Source: Prochlorococcus sp. MIT 1223 (GTDB taxonomy: Bacteria; Cyanobacteriota; Cyanobacteriia; PCC-6307; Cyanobiaceae). From it: DNA of 64,000 nucleotides. Positions within the stretch are counted from its first letter, which is position 1, and each line of letters begins with the position of its first letter. The position numbers and the translations under genes were made by a program. The DNA is taken from assembly GCF_034092465.1 (NCBI RefSeq), contig NZ_CP139303.1, forward strand, positions 1,640,865-1,704,864, given 5' to 3'. Shown in pieces: positions 44,212 to 55,942 of this stretch. The notes beneath the pieces are model-generated. The model was not told where the DNA came from. It ran no database searches and saw only the letters and a list, made by a program, of their open reading frames with translations.

Positions 44212-44826
44212 TTAAAGTAAGTAAAGGATGATGAATAAAACCACCCAAATCCCATCAACGAAGTGCCAATAGAGCTCAGTTGCCTCTAAAGGAAACTTAT
44301 TTGAAGCATTAATGCGGCCCCCGGGATCTCTTGCTTGCCACCAAACAATAAATATCATTAATGTTCCAAGAGTTACATGAAGGCCATGAAATCCTGTTAA
44401 TGCATAAAAAGTGCTTGCATATAAATTGTCAGTAAGACCGAAGGGTAGCGTGAAATATTCGAACATTTGGCTGATGAGAAAAGCCAGCCCAAGTATTGCG
44501 GTAATAAGTAACCATTTTTGGCATTTGGCAGATTCTTTGCGCCCTAAAGCATTTCCTGCTCGATGAAATGTTGCACTGCTTACTAGAAGTAAGATAGTAT
44601 TTATTGTTGGTAAAGGTAGTTCTAATTCATATATTGCATCTGGCAGTAAAGGGTTGACTGCTTTAAAAGTTAGGTAAGCAGCAAAGAATCCAGCAAAAGT
44701 CATTCCATCTGCGACTAAGAATGCTATTAATCCAAATAATCTATGGTCGCCATGTGACTCCTCTACCGAATTATGCTTGGACAGCACTTTTTCAGAGTCC
44801 TTTTCTTTAGAAGCAATAGTTGTCAT
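44212..44826 (-). CDS. ctaE: Cytochrome c oxidase subunit III
   Basis: 204-aa membrane protein with about five helices and conserved features of subunit III (GLIAFLVADGMTFAGFFAAY, TFHRAGNAL, YALTGFHGLHVTLGTLMIF, ELYWHFVDGIWVVLF). The glutamate and the WHFVD block are characteristic. It completes the aa3-type terminal oxidase. It starts 3 nt after the ctaD stop, the last gene of the ctaCDE operon. Confidence 0.95.
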   Translation of the reverse strand: MTTIASKEKDSEKVLSKHNSVEESHGDHRLFGLIAFLVADGMTFAGFFAAYLTFKAVNPLLPDAIYELELPLPTINTILLLVSSATFHRAGNALGRKESAKCQKWLLITAILGLAFLISQMFEYFTLPFGLTDNLYASTFYALTGFHGLHVTLGTLMIFIVWWQARDPGGRINASNKFPLEATELYWHFVDGIWVVLFIILYLL

Positions 44827-44829
44827 TGT

Positions 44830-46497
44830 TTATCCCTCTCTCCCTCGTGATTGTATTTGTTCTGTATTTTGTAAATCGTTTTCTATCTTTCCATACCCAT
44901 ATGGCTCAGTTACCAAAGGAGGATCTCCTTCCCAGTTCTCCACTGGTGGAGGAGAAGATGTTAACCATTCTGGTGTTAAAGCTTGCCAAGGGTTATCGCC
45001 GGCTTCTTTCCCTTTAAATGCACTTATAAATACGTTCAACAAGAAAGGAATTGTACTAATAGCCATTATCAAAGCGCCCGCACTGCTGATTTGGTTTATA
45101 AATGTAAATTGAGGATCGTATTCTGCTACACGCCTAGGCATTCCGTTTAGCCCTAACCAGTGCTGAGGCGCAAAGCATAGATTAAACCCAACAAAAGTTA
45201 AGATAAAATGAAGTATGCCAATATTTTCATCAAGCATTTTCCCTGTGACTTTTGGATACCAGTGATAAATGGAAGAAAAGATTACAAAAACAGATCCGCC
45301 GTAGACAATATAGTGAAAATGAGCAACTACGAAGTAGGTATCATGTACATGAACATCAAAGGGAACCTGAGCTAGTGCTACCCCTGTAATGCCGCCTAAA
45401 ACGAAATTCACAATAAAACCACAAGAGAAGAGAAGAGCGGTGTTCAGTGTTATTTTGCCTCCCCAAATAGTTGCTACCCAGTTAAAAAATTTAATACCAG
45501 TTGGGACAGCAATAAAAGCTGTGGCAATAGTAAAGAAGAGTCTCATCCACGGAGGTGTGCCACTGGTAAACATATGATGAGCCCAAACAACCAGACCTAG
45601 AACTACAATTGCCATTATTGAATAAACCATTGTGACATAACCAAAAAGAGGTTTACGGCAATGGATTGGAAGTATCTCGCTAACTAAACCAAACGCTGGT
45701 AATACCATTATGTATACAGCAGGATGAGAATAAAACCAGAAAAGATGTTGATAAACGATTACATTGCCGCCTAAAGTAGGGTTAAAGAAACCAGTATGAG
45801 CAACAATATCGAAACTTAAAAGTATGAGAGTTCCTGCAAGGACTGGAGTTGCTAGTACAACTAAAATACTGGTCCCAAGCATTGCCCAGCAATACATTGG
45901 GAGTTGCATGAGTTTTAACCCAGGCCTTCTAAGTTTTAAAATAGTTGCAATGAAGTTGATTCCTCCAAAAATGGAGCTTCCGCCTAAAAGTAAAACACTT
46001 ATTATCCAAATTATTTGACCAGCAGCAGGTGTAGTTATGCTTAAAGGTGGATAAGCCGTCCATCCTGATTGAGCCGCTCCATTTATAAAATAGCTGCTAA
46101 TTAGCATTAGCCCTGCTGGTGGAATTAGCCAAAAAGCAACCGCATTTAAGCGGGGGAATGCCATGTCTCTCGCTCCAACATAAAAAGGTATTAAGTAATT
46201 GCCAAATGCACCATTTATAACTGGGACTATCCATAGAAATATCATTATAGTTCCATGAAGAGTTAAGACTTGGTTATAGACATCTCTTGCCATAAAGTCT
46301 GAAACTGGGCTTGTTAGTTCTATTCTCATTGCACTAGCAAGAGAACCACCTATTAGATAAAAAATAAAACCACATACAAGATATTGAATGCCAATCACTT
46401 TATGATCGAGACTAAAGCTGAAATACTTCAACCAACCAGAAGGTTGAAGGCTATCTTTTTTTGACTGTTTATTTGATGGAGGGATTGCAATAGTCAT
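44830..46497 (-). CDS. ctaD: Cytochrome c oxidase subunit I
   Basis: Catalytic subunit of the aa3-type oxidase, reducing O2 at the heme a3-CuB site. The 555-aa protein has 12 helices. Visible ligands are the CuB His-Tyr crosslink site in WFYSHPAVYIMVLP, the HH pair in WAHHMFTSG, and the heme ligands in HDTYFVVAHFHYIVYGG. The C-terminus is a hydrophilic tail. It overlaps the ctaC end by 4 nt and ctaE follows after 3 nt. Confidence 0.97.
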   Translation of the reverse strand: MTIAIPPSNKQSKKDSLQPSGWLKYFSFSLDHKVIGIQYLVCGFIFYLIGGSLASAMRIELTSPVSDFMARDVYNQVLTLHGTIMIFLWIVPVINGAFGNYLIPFYVGARDMAFPRLNAVAFWLIPPAGLMLISSYFINGAAQSGWTAYPPLSITTPAAGQIIWIISVLLLGGSSIFGGINFIATILKLRRPGLKLMQLPMYCWAMLGTSILVVLATPVLAGTLILLSFDIVAHTGFFNPTLGGNVIVYQHLFWFYSHPAVYIMVLPAFGLVSEILPIHCRKPLFGYVTMVYSIMAIVVLGLVVWAHHMFTSGTPPWMRLFFTIATAFIAVPTGIKFFNWVATIWGGKITLNTALLFSCGFIVNFVLGGITGVALAQVPFDVHVHDTYFVVAHFHYIVYGGSVFVIFSSIYHWYPKVTGKMLDENIGILHFILTFVGFNLCFAPQHWLGLNGMPRRVAEYDPQFTFINQISSAGALIMAISTIPFLLNVFISAFKGKEAGDNPWQALTPEWLTSSPPPVENWEGDPPLVTEPYGYGKIENDLQNTEQIQSRGREG

Positions 46498-47318
46498 AAT
46501 TCTGAAGAAGGTGTTTTTGCATTTTTTTCAAACCAGTCTTGATATTCATTGGAGTTCTCTACGACTACAGTTGAACGCATGCCCCCATGATATGGACCAC
46601 AAAGTTCAGCACATACGATTGGATAACGCCCTATTTTTGTTGGTGTGAAATTTAAAATAGTTGGTTGTCCAGGTATAACATCCTGTTTAATCCTGAATTG
46701 AGGCACCCAGAATGCGTGAATAACATCTTTTGATGTCATCCTCATGCTTATTTTTTCATTAACAGGAACATGAAGTTCTCCTGAAATAATGTCTCCTTTT
46801 GGATAGTGAAAAAGAAAAGCAAATTGCATAGCGGTAACTTCAATAGGAATTGAAGTGGAGTTAGCCCCATTGGTAAAATTGTCTTCTCCTGATCCAATAC
46901 CCCCCCAAACCCTCTCTTCTTGCATCATTCCAGCATGATCATGTTCAGTATGAGATAGAGGTTTCATTCCGCCCATTCGATCATAAATGTCATAGCTATA
47001 AAGTCCCACAAATAAAACCACAATTGCTGGAACGGCTGTCCAGAATATTTCCAAAGATAAGTTCCCTTCTATTGATAGCCCGTCACCCTTCTCTCCTGGT
47101 TTTTTCCTAAATTTAATCAAGCTATAAACGACAAAACTGACCATTCCAACAAAAAGGACTGTCCCTATCGAAAATAGAACCATCGACAATTCATCGTATA
47201 TAGGAGCGTTAGTACTGGCCTGTTCAGGCAAGAGGTTTATGTTATTCCCTATCCAAATTATCCCTATCGAGAGGGCTATACTTAATATAAGCGTGATGAT
47301 GGCCGAGAAATTCGACAA
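46494..47318 (-). CDS. ctaC: Cytochrome c oxidase subunit II
   Basis: 274-aa subunit that receives electrons from cytochrome c or plastocyanin at the CuA centre. Two N-terminal helices (about 5-26 and 42-66) precede a periplasmic cupredoxin domain. The CuA site is HAFWVPQFRIK with CAELCGPYHGGMR near residue 240. An insert of about 40 residues (HTEHDHAGMMQEERVWGG) rich in His and Met lies before the cupredoxin fold. First gene of ctaCDE; divergent from ctaA across 251 nt. Confidence 0.95.
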   Translation of the reverse strand: MSNFSAIITLILSIALSIGIIWIGNNINLLPEQASTNAPIYDELSMVLFSIGTVLFVGMVSFVVYSLIKFRKKPGEKGDGLSIEGNLSLEIFWTAVPAIVVLFVGLYSYDIYDRMGGMKPLSHTEHDHAGMMQEERVWGGIGSGEDNFTNGANSTSIPIEVTAMQFAFLFHYPKGDIISGELHVPVNEKISMRMTSKDVIHAFWVPQFRIKQDVIPGQPTILNFTPTKIGRYPIVCAELCGPYHGGMRSTVVVENSNEYQDWFEKNAKTPSSEL

Positions 47319-47569
47319 TTGAATTCTCTATCTACTATTAGGTTATTGAAAACTTGCAACTATGCATTAAATAACCTCTTAAGTTTGCTTGAATTTAAGC
47401 GTTTAGATATATTTTCTATTTTTTTAATTAATGTCAGCATTTGAGGGGATTATGTCAGGGATAGATGATTTAAAGTTCCTTTTATAAGTTCTACTCATCA
47501 GTTAGGTGACGTAATCGCTTAAATCGCTACCTTGCAAATAGGAAACTCTAATTTGACGGGGTTAGGTCT

Positions 47570-48496
47570 TTGATTACTTCCTCTCCTCCATTGATTCGTT
47601 GGCGCCTTGCCCAACTTTCCTCTCATTTAGTTGTAGCTTTAATTGTTTTGATTGTTATTGGAGGAGCTACACGAGTTATGGAAGCAGGCCTTGCCTGTCC
47701 AGATTGGCCACTTTGTTATGGCTCGCTCTTGCCTGGGCGACAAATGAATATACAGGTTTTTCTTGAGTGGTTTCACCGTTTAGATGCTTTCTTAGTGGGA
47801 ATTGCTCTCGTTGTGCAATTTATTGTTGCCTTGTTTTTTAAATCAGCATTGCCTAAATGGTTACTTTGGTTTTATGGACTTTTGTTGTTCTTGGTTTGCG
47901 TACAAGGTGGGCTTGGGGCTTTTACCGTTGTTCAACTTTTGCCGTCAACCATTGTTACTACGCATCTTGCAGTCGCATTAGCTTTGGTTTCTTTGATGAG
48001 CGCTCTCTCTCAAAGTTTGATCCAGATTAAGCATTCTCCTCCCCCTAGCTGGTGGCGACCTATGGGATTCATCTCACTTTTATTAGTGATAGTTCAATCT
48101 CTTATAGGAGGTCGTATGGCTACAACATGGACTTCAAAGAAGTGTCTTATTCAAGGGATTGACTGCGAATTGCTTGATTTACATAAACTTTTTGCGATGC
48201 CAGTTTCCGCTTTTGTCCTTTTATTCGTTTTAACTGCTTTTGTTACAGGTGGATGGCCTCGTCAACAATGGCCATTTTTAATTGCTATTACCTTTTTGAT
48301 TTTCATGCAAATATCCCTAGGAATAGCTTCTGTTCACTTTTCCCTCGCTCAACCTATTTTAACGGTTTCGCATCAGTTGATAGGAGCTCTTCTTGTTTCC
48401 TTCCTTGCAGCTCTGAGCTTTAGGCGCCCAAAGCCTTTAGATCAGATTGGTTTTGATTTAACAGATAAAAATTTGTTGGAGGTATGTCATGGTTAG
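47570..48496 (+). CDS. ctaA: Heme A synthase (CtaA/COX15)
   Basis: Inner-membrane monooxygenase that oxidises heme O to heme A. The 308-aa product has eight helices and paired heme histidines in [27 protein letters not shown] and [23 protein letters not shown] and [11 protein letters not shown] are family blocks. The start is a TTG at 47570. The 3' end overlaps ctaB by 8 nt, so the pair is translationally coupled and supplies heme to the oxidase encoded next to it on the other strand. Confidence 0.93.
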   Translation: MITSSPPLIRWRLAQLSSHLVVALIVLIVIGGATRVMEAGLACPDWPLCYGSLLPGRQMNIQVFLEWFHRLDAFLVGIALVVQFIVALFFKSALPKWLLWFYGLLLFLVCVQGGLGAFTVVQLLPSTIVTTHLAVALALVSLMSALSQSLIQIKHSPPPSWWRPMGFISLLLVIVQSLIGGRMATTWTSKKCLIQGIDCELLDLHKLFAMPVSAFVLLFVLTAFVTGGWPRQQWPFLIAITFLIFMQISLGIASVHFSLAQPILTVSHQLIGALLVSFLAALSFRRPKPLDQIGFDLTDKNLLEVCHG

Positions 48497-49493
48497 TTCT
48501 TCTGTTGAAACGTTCAAAGAAGCTCTTAATAGAGACAATATTGTTCCTTCTCGAAAGAGGGTAAAGCTTCCTCCATGGCTTGAAGTTGCCAAGCCTAGGC
48601 TTATACCTTTGTTATTAGCCACTACTTTGGGTGGCATGGCTTTAACTGAAGATTGGCCTTTGTCTTCTACTAAATTAGCTTGCACTCTTTTTGGAGGTGC
48701 ACTTGCTGCTGCTGCTGCTGGTGCTCTTAATTGTTTGTGGGAACAGGATTTAGATAAAAGGATGAAACGTACTAGTGACCGTGCTTTGCCTTCAGGTCGC
48801 TTATCTCCTCAAGCAGTATTTGCCGGTGCAATATCATGTACTTTGGCGGCTTCTATTTTATTAATTGGCGGAGTTAATTGTTTAGCGGCTGGTCTCTCAT
48901 TACTTGGTCTTTGTAGTTATGTATTGTTATATACAGCATTCCTAAAACCTAGAACTACGCAGAATATTGTTATTGGAGGAGTCGCAGGTGCAATACCTCC
49001 TTTAGTTGGGGCAGCAGCAGCAACTGGCCACATTGGATTAGGTGGATGGTGGTTATTTGCTCTTGTAATGACATGGACCCCTGCTCACTTTTGGGCTCTT
49101 GCAATTTTCTTAAAAGATGACTATCGATCGGTAGGTATTCCCATGTTGCCAGTTATTAAAGGCCCATCCTTTACTGCTAAGGCTATTTCTCATTATGGTC
49201 TCGCTACGGTCGTTTTAAGCTTTTTTGGCATTTTTGCTTTACCTGAAGGCGGACTTTTATATGGAATTCTTGTAGTGCCATTTAATACCCGCCTTCTTCA
49301 AATGATTAATAGACTTTCTTCTGATCCAGAAGATATGAGCAGAGCTAAAGGTCTTTTTCGCTGGTCAATTCTATATATGTTTGGAATATGCTTTTTGCTT
49401 GTTATAAGTCGATTATCAATATCTGTTCAGTTTGATAATCAAATTTCACAATTGCTTCATGAAATGGCTGACCCTATTATTGGGAAGCTATGA
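48489..49493 (+). CDS. ctaB: Protoheme IX farnesyltransferase (heme O synthase)
   Basis: UbiA-family enzyme adding a farnesyl tail to protoheme. The 334-aa protein has the Asp-rich site [20 protein letters not shown] (near 80) and the second site [16 protein letters not shown], both CtaB-specific, within about nine membrane helices. GGAGG lies just before its ATG inside ctaA. It overlaps ctaA by 8 nt and is 85 nt upstream of an ABC exporter. Confidence 0.96.
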   Translation: MVSSSVETFKEALNRDNIVPSRKRVKLPPWLEVAKPRLIPLLLATTLGGMALTEDWPLSSTKLACTLFGGALAAAAAGALNCLWEQDLDKRMKRTSDRALPSGRLSPQAVFAGAISCTLAASILLIGGVNCLAAGLSLLGLCSYVLLYTAFLKPRTTQNIVIGGVAGAIPPLVGAAAATGHIGLGGWWLFALVMTWTPAHFWALAIFLKDDYRSVGIPMLPVIKGPSFTAKAISHYGLATVVLSFFGIFALPEGGLLYGILVVPFNTRLLQMINRLSSDPEDMSRAKGLFRWSILYMFGICFLLVISRLSISVQFDNQISQLLHEMADPIIGKL

Positions 49494-49578
49494 AAATTTA
49501 CTTTTCATATTTATTGCTAACGCTTCTTAGAATTGCTTATTAGATTTCTAATTAAGTTCGCCAGACCCTGATTTCTTG

Positions 49579-50592
49579 ATGGCATTAGTTGAAATAAAAG
49601 ATCTTTATAAGTCCTATGGTCCTGTTAAGGCTCTTAATGGCTTGAGTCTTGAGATCTCAGAAGGAAAGCTTTTTGGTTTACTTGGCCCCAATGGATCAGG
49701 TAAGAGCACTACGTTGAGAATCCTTTGTACTTTATTATCCCCAGATTCAGGCAGTATCTTGATTTCTGGTTTAGATGTTTTGAGAGAATCTAGAGCTGTT
49801 AGGAAAAAGCTTGGATATGTAGCACAGGAGATCTCTATCGATAAAATACTTAGTGGCCGTGAATTGCTTCAACTTCAAGGGGATCTATATCATTTACCTT
49901 ATGGAGAGAGGAATTTTCGAATAGATGAGCTGATAAGTCTATTGGGGATGGATGAATGGATTGATCGTAGGTGTGGATCTTATTCTGGAGGGATGAGGAG
50001 GAGGTTGGACTTGGCTTCTGGATTATTACATAAACCTAAATTATTAGTGTTAGACGAACCAACGGTAGGCCTGGATATTGAGAGTAGAACTGTTATATGG
50101 GAATTATTAAAAGAACTTAGATCTCAAGGTACGACAATTCTTCTGAGTAGTCATTATCTTGAAGAGATTGAATCCCTTTCTGAAGAGATGGCCATTATTG
50201 ATAATGGTTGTGTAATAGCTAAAGGTACGCCTGAAGATCTGAAACAAGAATTAGGGGGAGATCGAGTAACTCTTCGAGTAAGAGAATTTAGTGATCCGGA
50301 AGAATCTGAGAAAGTTAAGCAACTGTTAGAAAAGATCTCAGGAGTTCGTCAAATAGTGATTAATCGTGCGCAAGGATTTTCCTTGAACCTTGTTGTAGAT
50401 GATGAAGCAGTCTTGTCATGTCTCAGAGAACAGCTAGAAAGTGCACAGTTGGAAGTTTTTGCATTAACTCAGAGTCGACCAAGCTTGGATGATGTCTATC
50501 TACAAGCGACTGGGAGAACACTAATGGATGCAGAACTTTCAGAATCAGGCAAAAGGGATTTAAAACGTGAAAGTAAAGCCTCAATGAGGTGA
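49579..50592 (+). CDS. ABC-2 exporter ATP-binding protein
   Basis: 337-aa ATPase from the ATG at 49579 (a TTG directly before it is unlikely). Walker A GPNGSGKSTTL, signature SGGMRRRLDLASGLL and Walker B LLVLDEPTVGLD are clear. The C-terminal 100 residues form the DrrA-like extension. This subfamily drives export of drugs, lipids or polysaccharides. The permease follows 45 nt downstream, so they make one transporter. The substrate is unknown. Confidence 0.9.
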   Translation: MALVEIKDLYKSYGPVKALNGLSLEISEGKLFGLLGPNGSGKSTTLRILCTLLSPDSGSILISGLDVLRESRAVRKKLGYVAQEISIDKILSGRELLQLQGDLYHLPYGERNFRIDELISLLGMDEWIDRRCGSYSGGMRRRLDLASGLLHKPKLLVLDEPTVGLDIESRTVIWELLKELRSQGTTILLSSHYLEEIESLSEEMAIIDNGCVIAKGTPEDLKQELGGDRVTLRVREFSDPEESEKVKQLLEKISGVRQIVINRAQGFSLNLVVDDEAVLSCLREQLESAQLEVFALTQSRPSLDDVYLQATGRTLMDAELSESGKRDLKRESKASMR

Positions 50593-50637
50593 AACTTTCC
50601 TAACTTGCGTTTTCATTATTATTCTTGAAGTTAATCT

Positions 50638-51492
50638 ATGGCCACTTCAACTAAATCTATTTCAGCTAAACCTGAGATTGAAGATCGACTTTTAGATCAA
50701 ATTCAAGAAATTTTAGCTTTAACTAAAAGATTATTTATTCAGCTTATTAGAAGGCCTTCAACTTTGATTGCAGGCATTCTTCAGCCTTTGATTTGGCTTG
50801 TTTTATTTGGTGCACTCTTCTCCAATGCCCCTGATGGACTTTTACCAGGAGGGATGAGTTATGGGAAATTTCTAGGAGCAGGAGTTATTGTTTTCACAGC
50901 TTTTAGTGGAGCTCTTAATGCCGGCTTGCCTGTAATGTTTGACCGTGAATTTGGATTTTTAAATAGACTTTTAGTTGCACCATTAGTAAATAGAAGTTCC
51001 ATTGTATTTGCCTCCGTTATATATATAACTTTTCTAAGCTTTATCCAGAGTCTGTCAATTATGGTAATGGCTGCATTTCTTGGTTATGGATGGCCCGGTT
51101 ATGGAGGCTTATCTTTAGTAGTAATAACATTAATTCTTCTAGTCTTTTCAGTGACTGCTATTAGTCTTGGATTAGCTTTTGCTTTGCCTGGTCATATTGA
51201 GTTAATAGCAGTTATTTTTGTTGCGAATCTTCCTTTGCTATTTGCAAGTACGGCGTTAGCTCCTATTTCATTTATGCCCAATTGGTTGGGATGGATTGCT
51301 TCACTTAACCCTTTAACATTTGCGATTGAACCAATTCGATCGGCTTATCAAGGATCATTGGATTTAACCAAGGTTTTAATAAGTGCACCTTATGGAGAAG
51401 TCACAGGATACGGCTGCTTAATGATTTTGTTAGGGTTAACTATTATTTTATTCATGTTAATTAGACCACTTTTAGATAAAAAACTTGCTTAA
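50638..51492 (+). CDS. ABC-2 type transport permease
   Basis: 284-aa membrane protein with about six helices. The N-terminus is cytoplasmic, then RRPSTLIAGILQPLIWLVLFG, then MFDREFGFLNRLLVAPLVNRS, the conserved coupling loop of ABC-2 permeases, and NPLTFAIEPIRSAYQG. It pairs with the preceding ATPase to form a half-transporter exporter. It overlaps the next gene by 8 nt. Confidence 0.9.
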   Translation: MATSTKSISAKPEIEDRLLDQIQEILALTKRLFIQLIRRPSTLIAGILQPLIWLVLFGALFSNAPDGLLPGGMSYGKFLGAGVIVFTAFSGALNAGLPVMFDREFGFLNRLLVAPLVNRSSIVFASVIYITFLSFIQSLSIMVMAAFLGYGWPGYGGLSLVVITLILLVFSVTAISLGLAFALPGHIELIAVIFVANLPLLFASTALAPISFMPNWLGWIASLNPLTFAIEPIRSAYQGSLDLTKVLISAPYGEVTGYGCLMILLGLTIILFMLIRPLLDKKLA

Positions 51493-52192
51493 GCCAGTGA
51501 AAAATTCAATTATCCAAAGCCAATTTTCAGATCGCCAAACAGCCCTGCAATATGAAATATGTAAGGCATTTGATATTGGAGATCAAGAAAGGTTTGACCT
51601 TCTGAAGGCACTTTGGGTTCATCGATATGGCTTGAGTACTTTTCTTCAGGATGAAGAACTTAAGGGCTTTTCCTCTGCAAATAAGGAGGTGAATGAATTG
51701 AACTCTGATCAAGTCTTGAAACTTAAAAAGCCTTTAGGAGTAAACTTAGAGGATCAAAGTATTTTCTCAGATAATTTCCAAGAGTTGGTAGCTGATAAAA
51801 AAAATAATTTATATAAAGAGTCAAAGCAGCTAGAAATAGATCAAGATGGAATGATTTATACTTCGACAAATATTGAAGAAGAAGTAAATGATGTAAATGA
51901 ATTTATAAATAAAAATATCGCTGAAACAAATAATGAAAACTTACTTGAAAAAGAAATTGTAAATGATTTGCTTAATTCAGAAGAAAAAGATTTAGATCAA
52001 TCAGGAAAAAATGAGTTTATAAAAGAAGAAAAGCAATCTGAAAATAAATTAAATAAATCAGGGTTTGACGAAAATATACAAGATGCTAAATCAAGTGTTA
52101 GTAATAATGATCATTCAGGCGACTCTGATATGGCACCACCACCACCACCACCACCACCATCAATAAACGAATTTAGAAGATGGTTGAAATAA
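51485..52192 (+). CDS. Hypothetical protein with acidic linker and polyproline tail
   Basis: 235 aa from TTG at 51485, or 231 aa from GTG at 51497. Three parts are visible: a folded N-terminus of about 50 residues (RQTALQYEICKAFDIGDQER ... ALWVHRYGLSTF), a long acidic Asn/Glu/Lys-rich stretch (about 80-205) that is probably disordered, and a C-terminus with eight prolines followed by SINEFRRWLK. The prolines are encoded by eight CCA codons in a row. I recognise no family. The 8-nt overlap with the ABC permease suggests the protein is made with the exporter. Confidence 0.7.
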   Translation: MLKPVKNSIIQSQFSDRQTALQYEICKAFDIGDQERFDLLKALWVHRYGLSTFLQDEELKGFSSANKEVNELNSDQVLKLKKPLGVNLEDQSIFSDNFQELVADKKNNLYKESKQLEIDQDGMIYTSTNIEEEVNDVNEFINKNIAETNNENLLEKEIVNDLLNSEEKDLDQSGKNEFIKEEKQSENKLNKSGFDENIQDAKSSVSNNDHSGDSDMAPPPPPPPPSINEFRRWLK

Positions 52193-52257
52193 ACTAATAA
52201 TTAATTAAGTAATATCTTTTCTTAAGAGTGGTGTTGATGTTTTTGTAATTTTAATCT

Positions 52258-54000
<1,743 letters not shown>

Positions 54001-54122
54001 CTAGTACTTTAATTAATTTCCCACACTAAACTTGCAAAATGGGAGGGGTACTAAGTGGGGAAAGCCGAATCCTTTTTCAACTTCCTATTCCAAGATGACC
54101 ATAAGGAAGTTATGTTCAAAAT

Positions 54123-54302
54123 ATGAATGATCCAGGAGTTTTATTTTTTGTACTTATGGCTGGCCTTGCCGGAACCATGACTTTGATTTATTTCCCCCTT
54201 AGGCTATTTCTTACTGTAACTGCGCGAAGCAGAAGATTAAAGCTTTTGCAGAAAATAAGAAGATTGAGAGATGAGCTAGGTCAACCTTTAGAAGATAAAT
54301 AA
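54123..54302 (+). CDS. 59-aa single-span membrane protein, hypothetical
   Basis: Hand-translated frame with ATG at 54123 and TAA at 54300-54302. The N-terminus has one helix (VLFFVLMAGLAGTMTLIYFPL, about 6-26), followed by a basic stretch TARSRRLKLLQKIRRLRDEL and an acidic end (QPLEDK). The layout suggests an N-out anchor with a positively charged cytosolic helix. I recognise no family. It converges on fabG with a 2-nt gap and is divergent from groEL. Confidence 0.6.
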   Translation: MNDPGVLFFVLMAGLAGTMTLIYFPLRLFLTVTARSRRLKLLQKIRRLRDELGQPLEDK

Positions 54303-54304
54303 CT

Positions 54305-55057
54305 TCAATTCATTATCATCCCTCCGTCAACATTAAAAGTTTGTCCAGTTATATAGGCAGCAGCAGGGTCTGAGGCAAGAAATCTTACTGTGCCAGCTAC
54401 ATCCTCAGGCTTTCCAAGCCTTCCTAATGGTATTGCTGAGATGATTGCATCATTATTTATTTCTTTAGTCATGTCAGTAGAAATGAAGCCAGGTGTGACA
54501 CTATTAACAGTTATGCCTCTACTAGCAAATTCTTTGGCAGTACTTTTAGTAAGCCCTATTAATCCTGCCTTTGAAGCGGCGTAGTTTGTTTGTCCAGCAT
54601 TTCCCATAAGCCCCACTACAGAAGAAATATTGATAATCCTTCCTTGTTTTTGTTTAAGCATTTGTCTTGCGACTCCCCTAGTACAGAAAAAAGCTCCATT
54701 AAGATTTAGGTTCAGGACTGCTTGCCAGTCTTCAGTTTTCATTCTCATTAACAGTCCATCTTTTGTTATCCCTGCATTGTTAACCAATACATCAATTCTC
54801 TTGCTTCGTTCTAAAACGATATTGATCATTTCATTCACAGAGGATTCTTCTGCGATATTTGCTTTAACACTGTAAGCATTCCCTCCATTGGCTTGAATGC
54901 TTTCAACTACAGACTCTGCCTTATCTGGAGATTGTGAGTAATTCACAATTATTTCAGCACCTGTTTCAGCAAGTGCCAAAGCAATAGCTTTGCCTATACC
55001 TCTACTTGCTCCAGTAATGAGAGCAGTTTTACCTTCTAGGAGTTTTGATTCAGTCAT
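54305..55057 (-). CDS. fabG: 3-oxoacyl-[acyl-carrier-protein] reductase
   Basis: Short-chain dehydrogenase of fatty-acid elongation, NADPH-dependent and cytosolic. In 250 aa: the cofactor loop TGASRGIGKAIA, NNAG, the Ser of the active site in NISSVVGLMG, and the YxxxK site in YAASKAGLIG. The C-terminus ITGQTFNVDGGMIMN is FabG-typical. It is divergent from ispD, with 207 nt between. Confidence 0.95.
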   Translation of the reverse strand: MTESKLLEGKTALITGASRGIGKAIALALAETGAEIIVNYSQSPDKAESVVESIQANGGNAYSVKANIAEESSVNEMINIVLERSKRIDVLVNNAGITKDGLLMRMKTEDWQAVLNLNLNGAFFCTRGVARQMLKQKQGRIINISSVVGLMGNAGQTNYAASKAGLIGLTKSTAKEFASRGITVNSVTPGFISTDMTKEINNDAIISAIPLGRLGKPEDVAGTVRFLASDPAAAYITGQTFNVDGGMIMN

Positions 55058-55264
55058 TGATTGGAAAGATTAAAAATTGGAAAAGAAAATTCGAAGCTTT
55101 TGAATCGATTTGTTCAAATTTTCTGAGAATAAACGTTTTTATGATTCATAATTTGAAATTGGTAAGACTCTTGTTAATCAAGTTCATTTAATATCAAACG
55201 GTCAATATTGTATAAAAGTTTCCTTTATGAGAATCTTTGGACCTTTTTATTCTGAGGATAAATT

Positions 55265-55942
55265 GTGCATCTTTTAATAGCGGCTGCTGGAAGTGGTAGG
55301 AGAATGGATGCTGGGTGTAACAAGCTTCTTTTGCCTTTAGCGGGTAAACCAATAATTTATTGGACTATTCAAGCCGCTATTGCAGCACATTCGATTACTT
55401 GGATTGGAATTGTTGGACAACCGATTGATAAAAAATCAATTATGGAAGCAGTGGAAGATTGCAATAAACCTTTGGTGTGGATTAATGGAGGTTCAACTCG
55501 TCAGGAATCAGTTCAATTGGGCCTTTCTTCGTTACCTTCTGAGGCTCAATATGTACTTATTCATGATGGCGCTAGATGTCTAATTGAAGCAGATCTATTA
55601 AATCAATGTGCGAAAAAAGTCTCTCTTGGTAATGCTGTTATTGCTGCTACTCGAGTAACAGATACAATAAAAATTGTAGATAGTAGTGGATATATACAAG
55701 AAACTCCTGAAAGATCGTCTCTTTGGGCGGCACAGACTCCTCAAGGTTTTGCAGTGGATCAATTAAAGCAAGCTCATAAGAAGGCAATAGATTTGGGATG
55801 GACGGTTACTGATGACGCTTCTCTTTATGAGAGATTAGGCTTGCCTGTAGTCGTTTTGGAATCTGCTCCATCTAATCTAAAAATTACAACGAAATTTGAC
55901 TTATCAATAGCTGAATCAATAATTCTTTCTAAGAACAAATAG
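55265..55942 (+). CDS. ispD: 2-C-methyl-D-erythritol 4-phosphate cytidylyltransferase
   Basis: MEP-pathway enzyme of isoprenoid synthesis, needed for carotenoids, phytol and quinone tails. The 225-aa product starts with the nucleotide-binding [20 protein letters not shown], then LIHDGARC and [11 protein letters not shown]. The start is GTG at 55265, preceded by GAGGAT at good spacing. It converges on ldcA with a 14-nt overlap. Confidence 0.94.
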   Translation: MHLLIAAAGSGRRMDAGCNKLLLPLAGKPIIYWTIQAAIAAHSITWIGIVGQPIDKKSIMEAVEDCNKPLVWINGGSTRQESVQLGLSSLPSEAQYVLIHDGARCLIEADLLNQCAKKVSLGNAVIAATRVTDTIKIVDSSGYIQETPERSSLWAAQTPQGFAVDQLKQAHKKAIDLGWTVTDDASLYERLGLPVVVLESAPSNLKITTKFDLSIAESIILSKNK

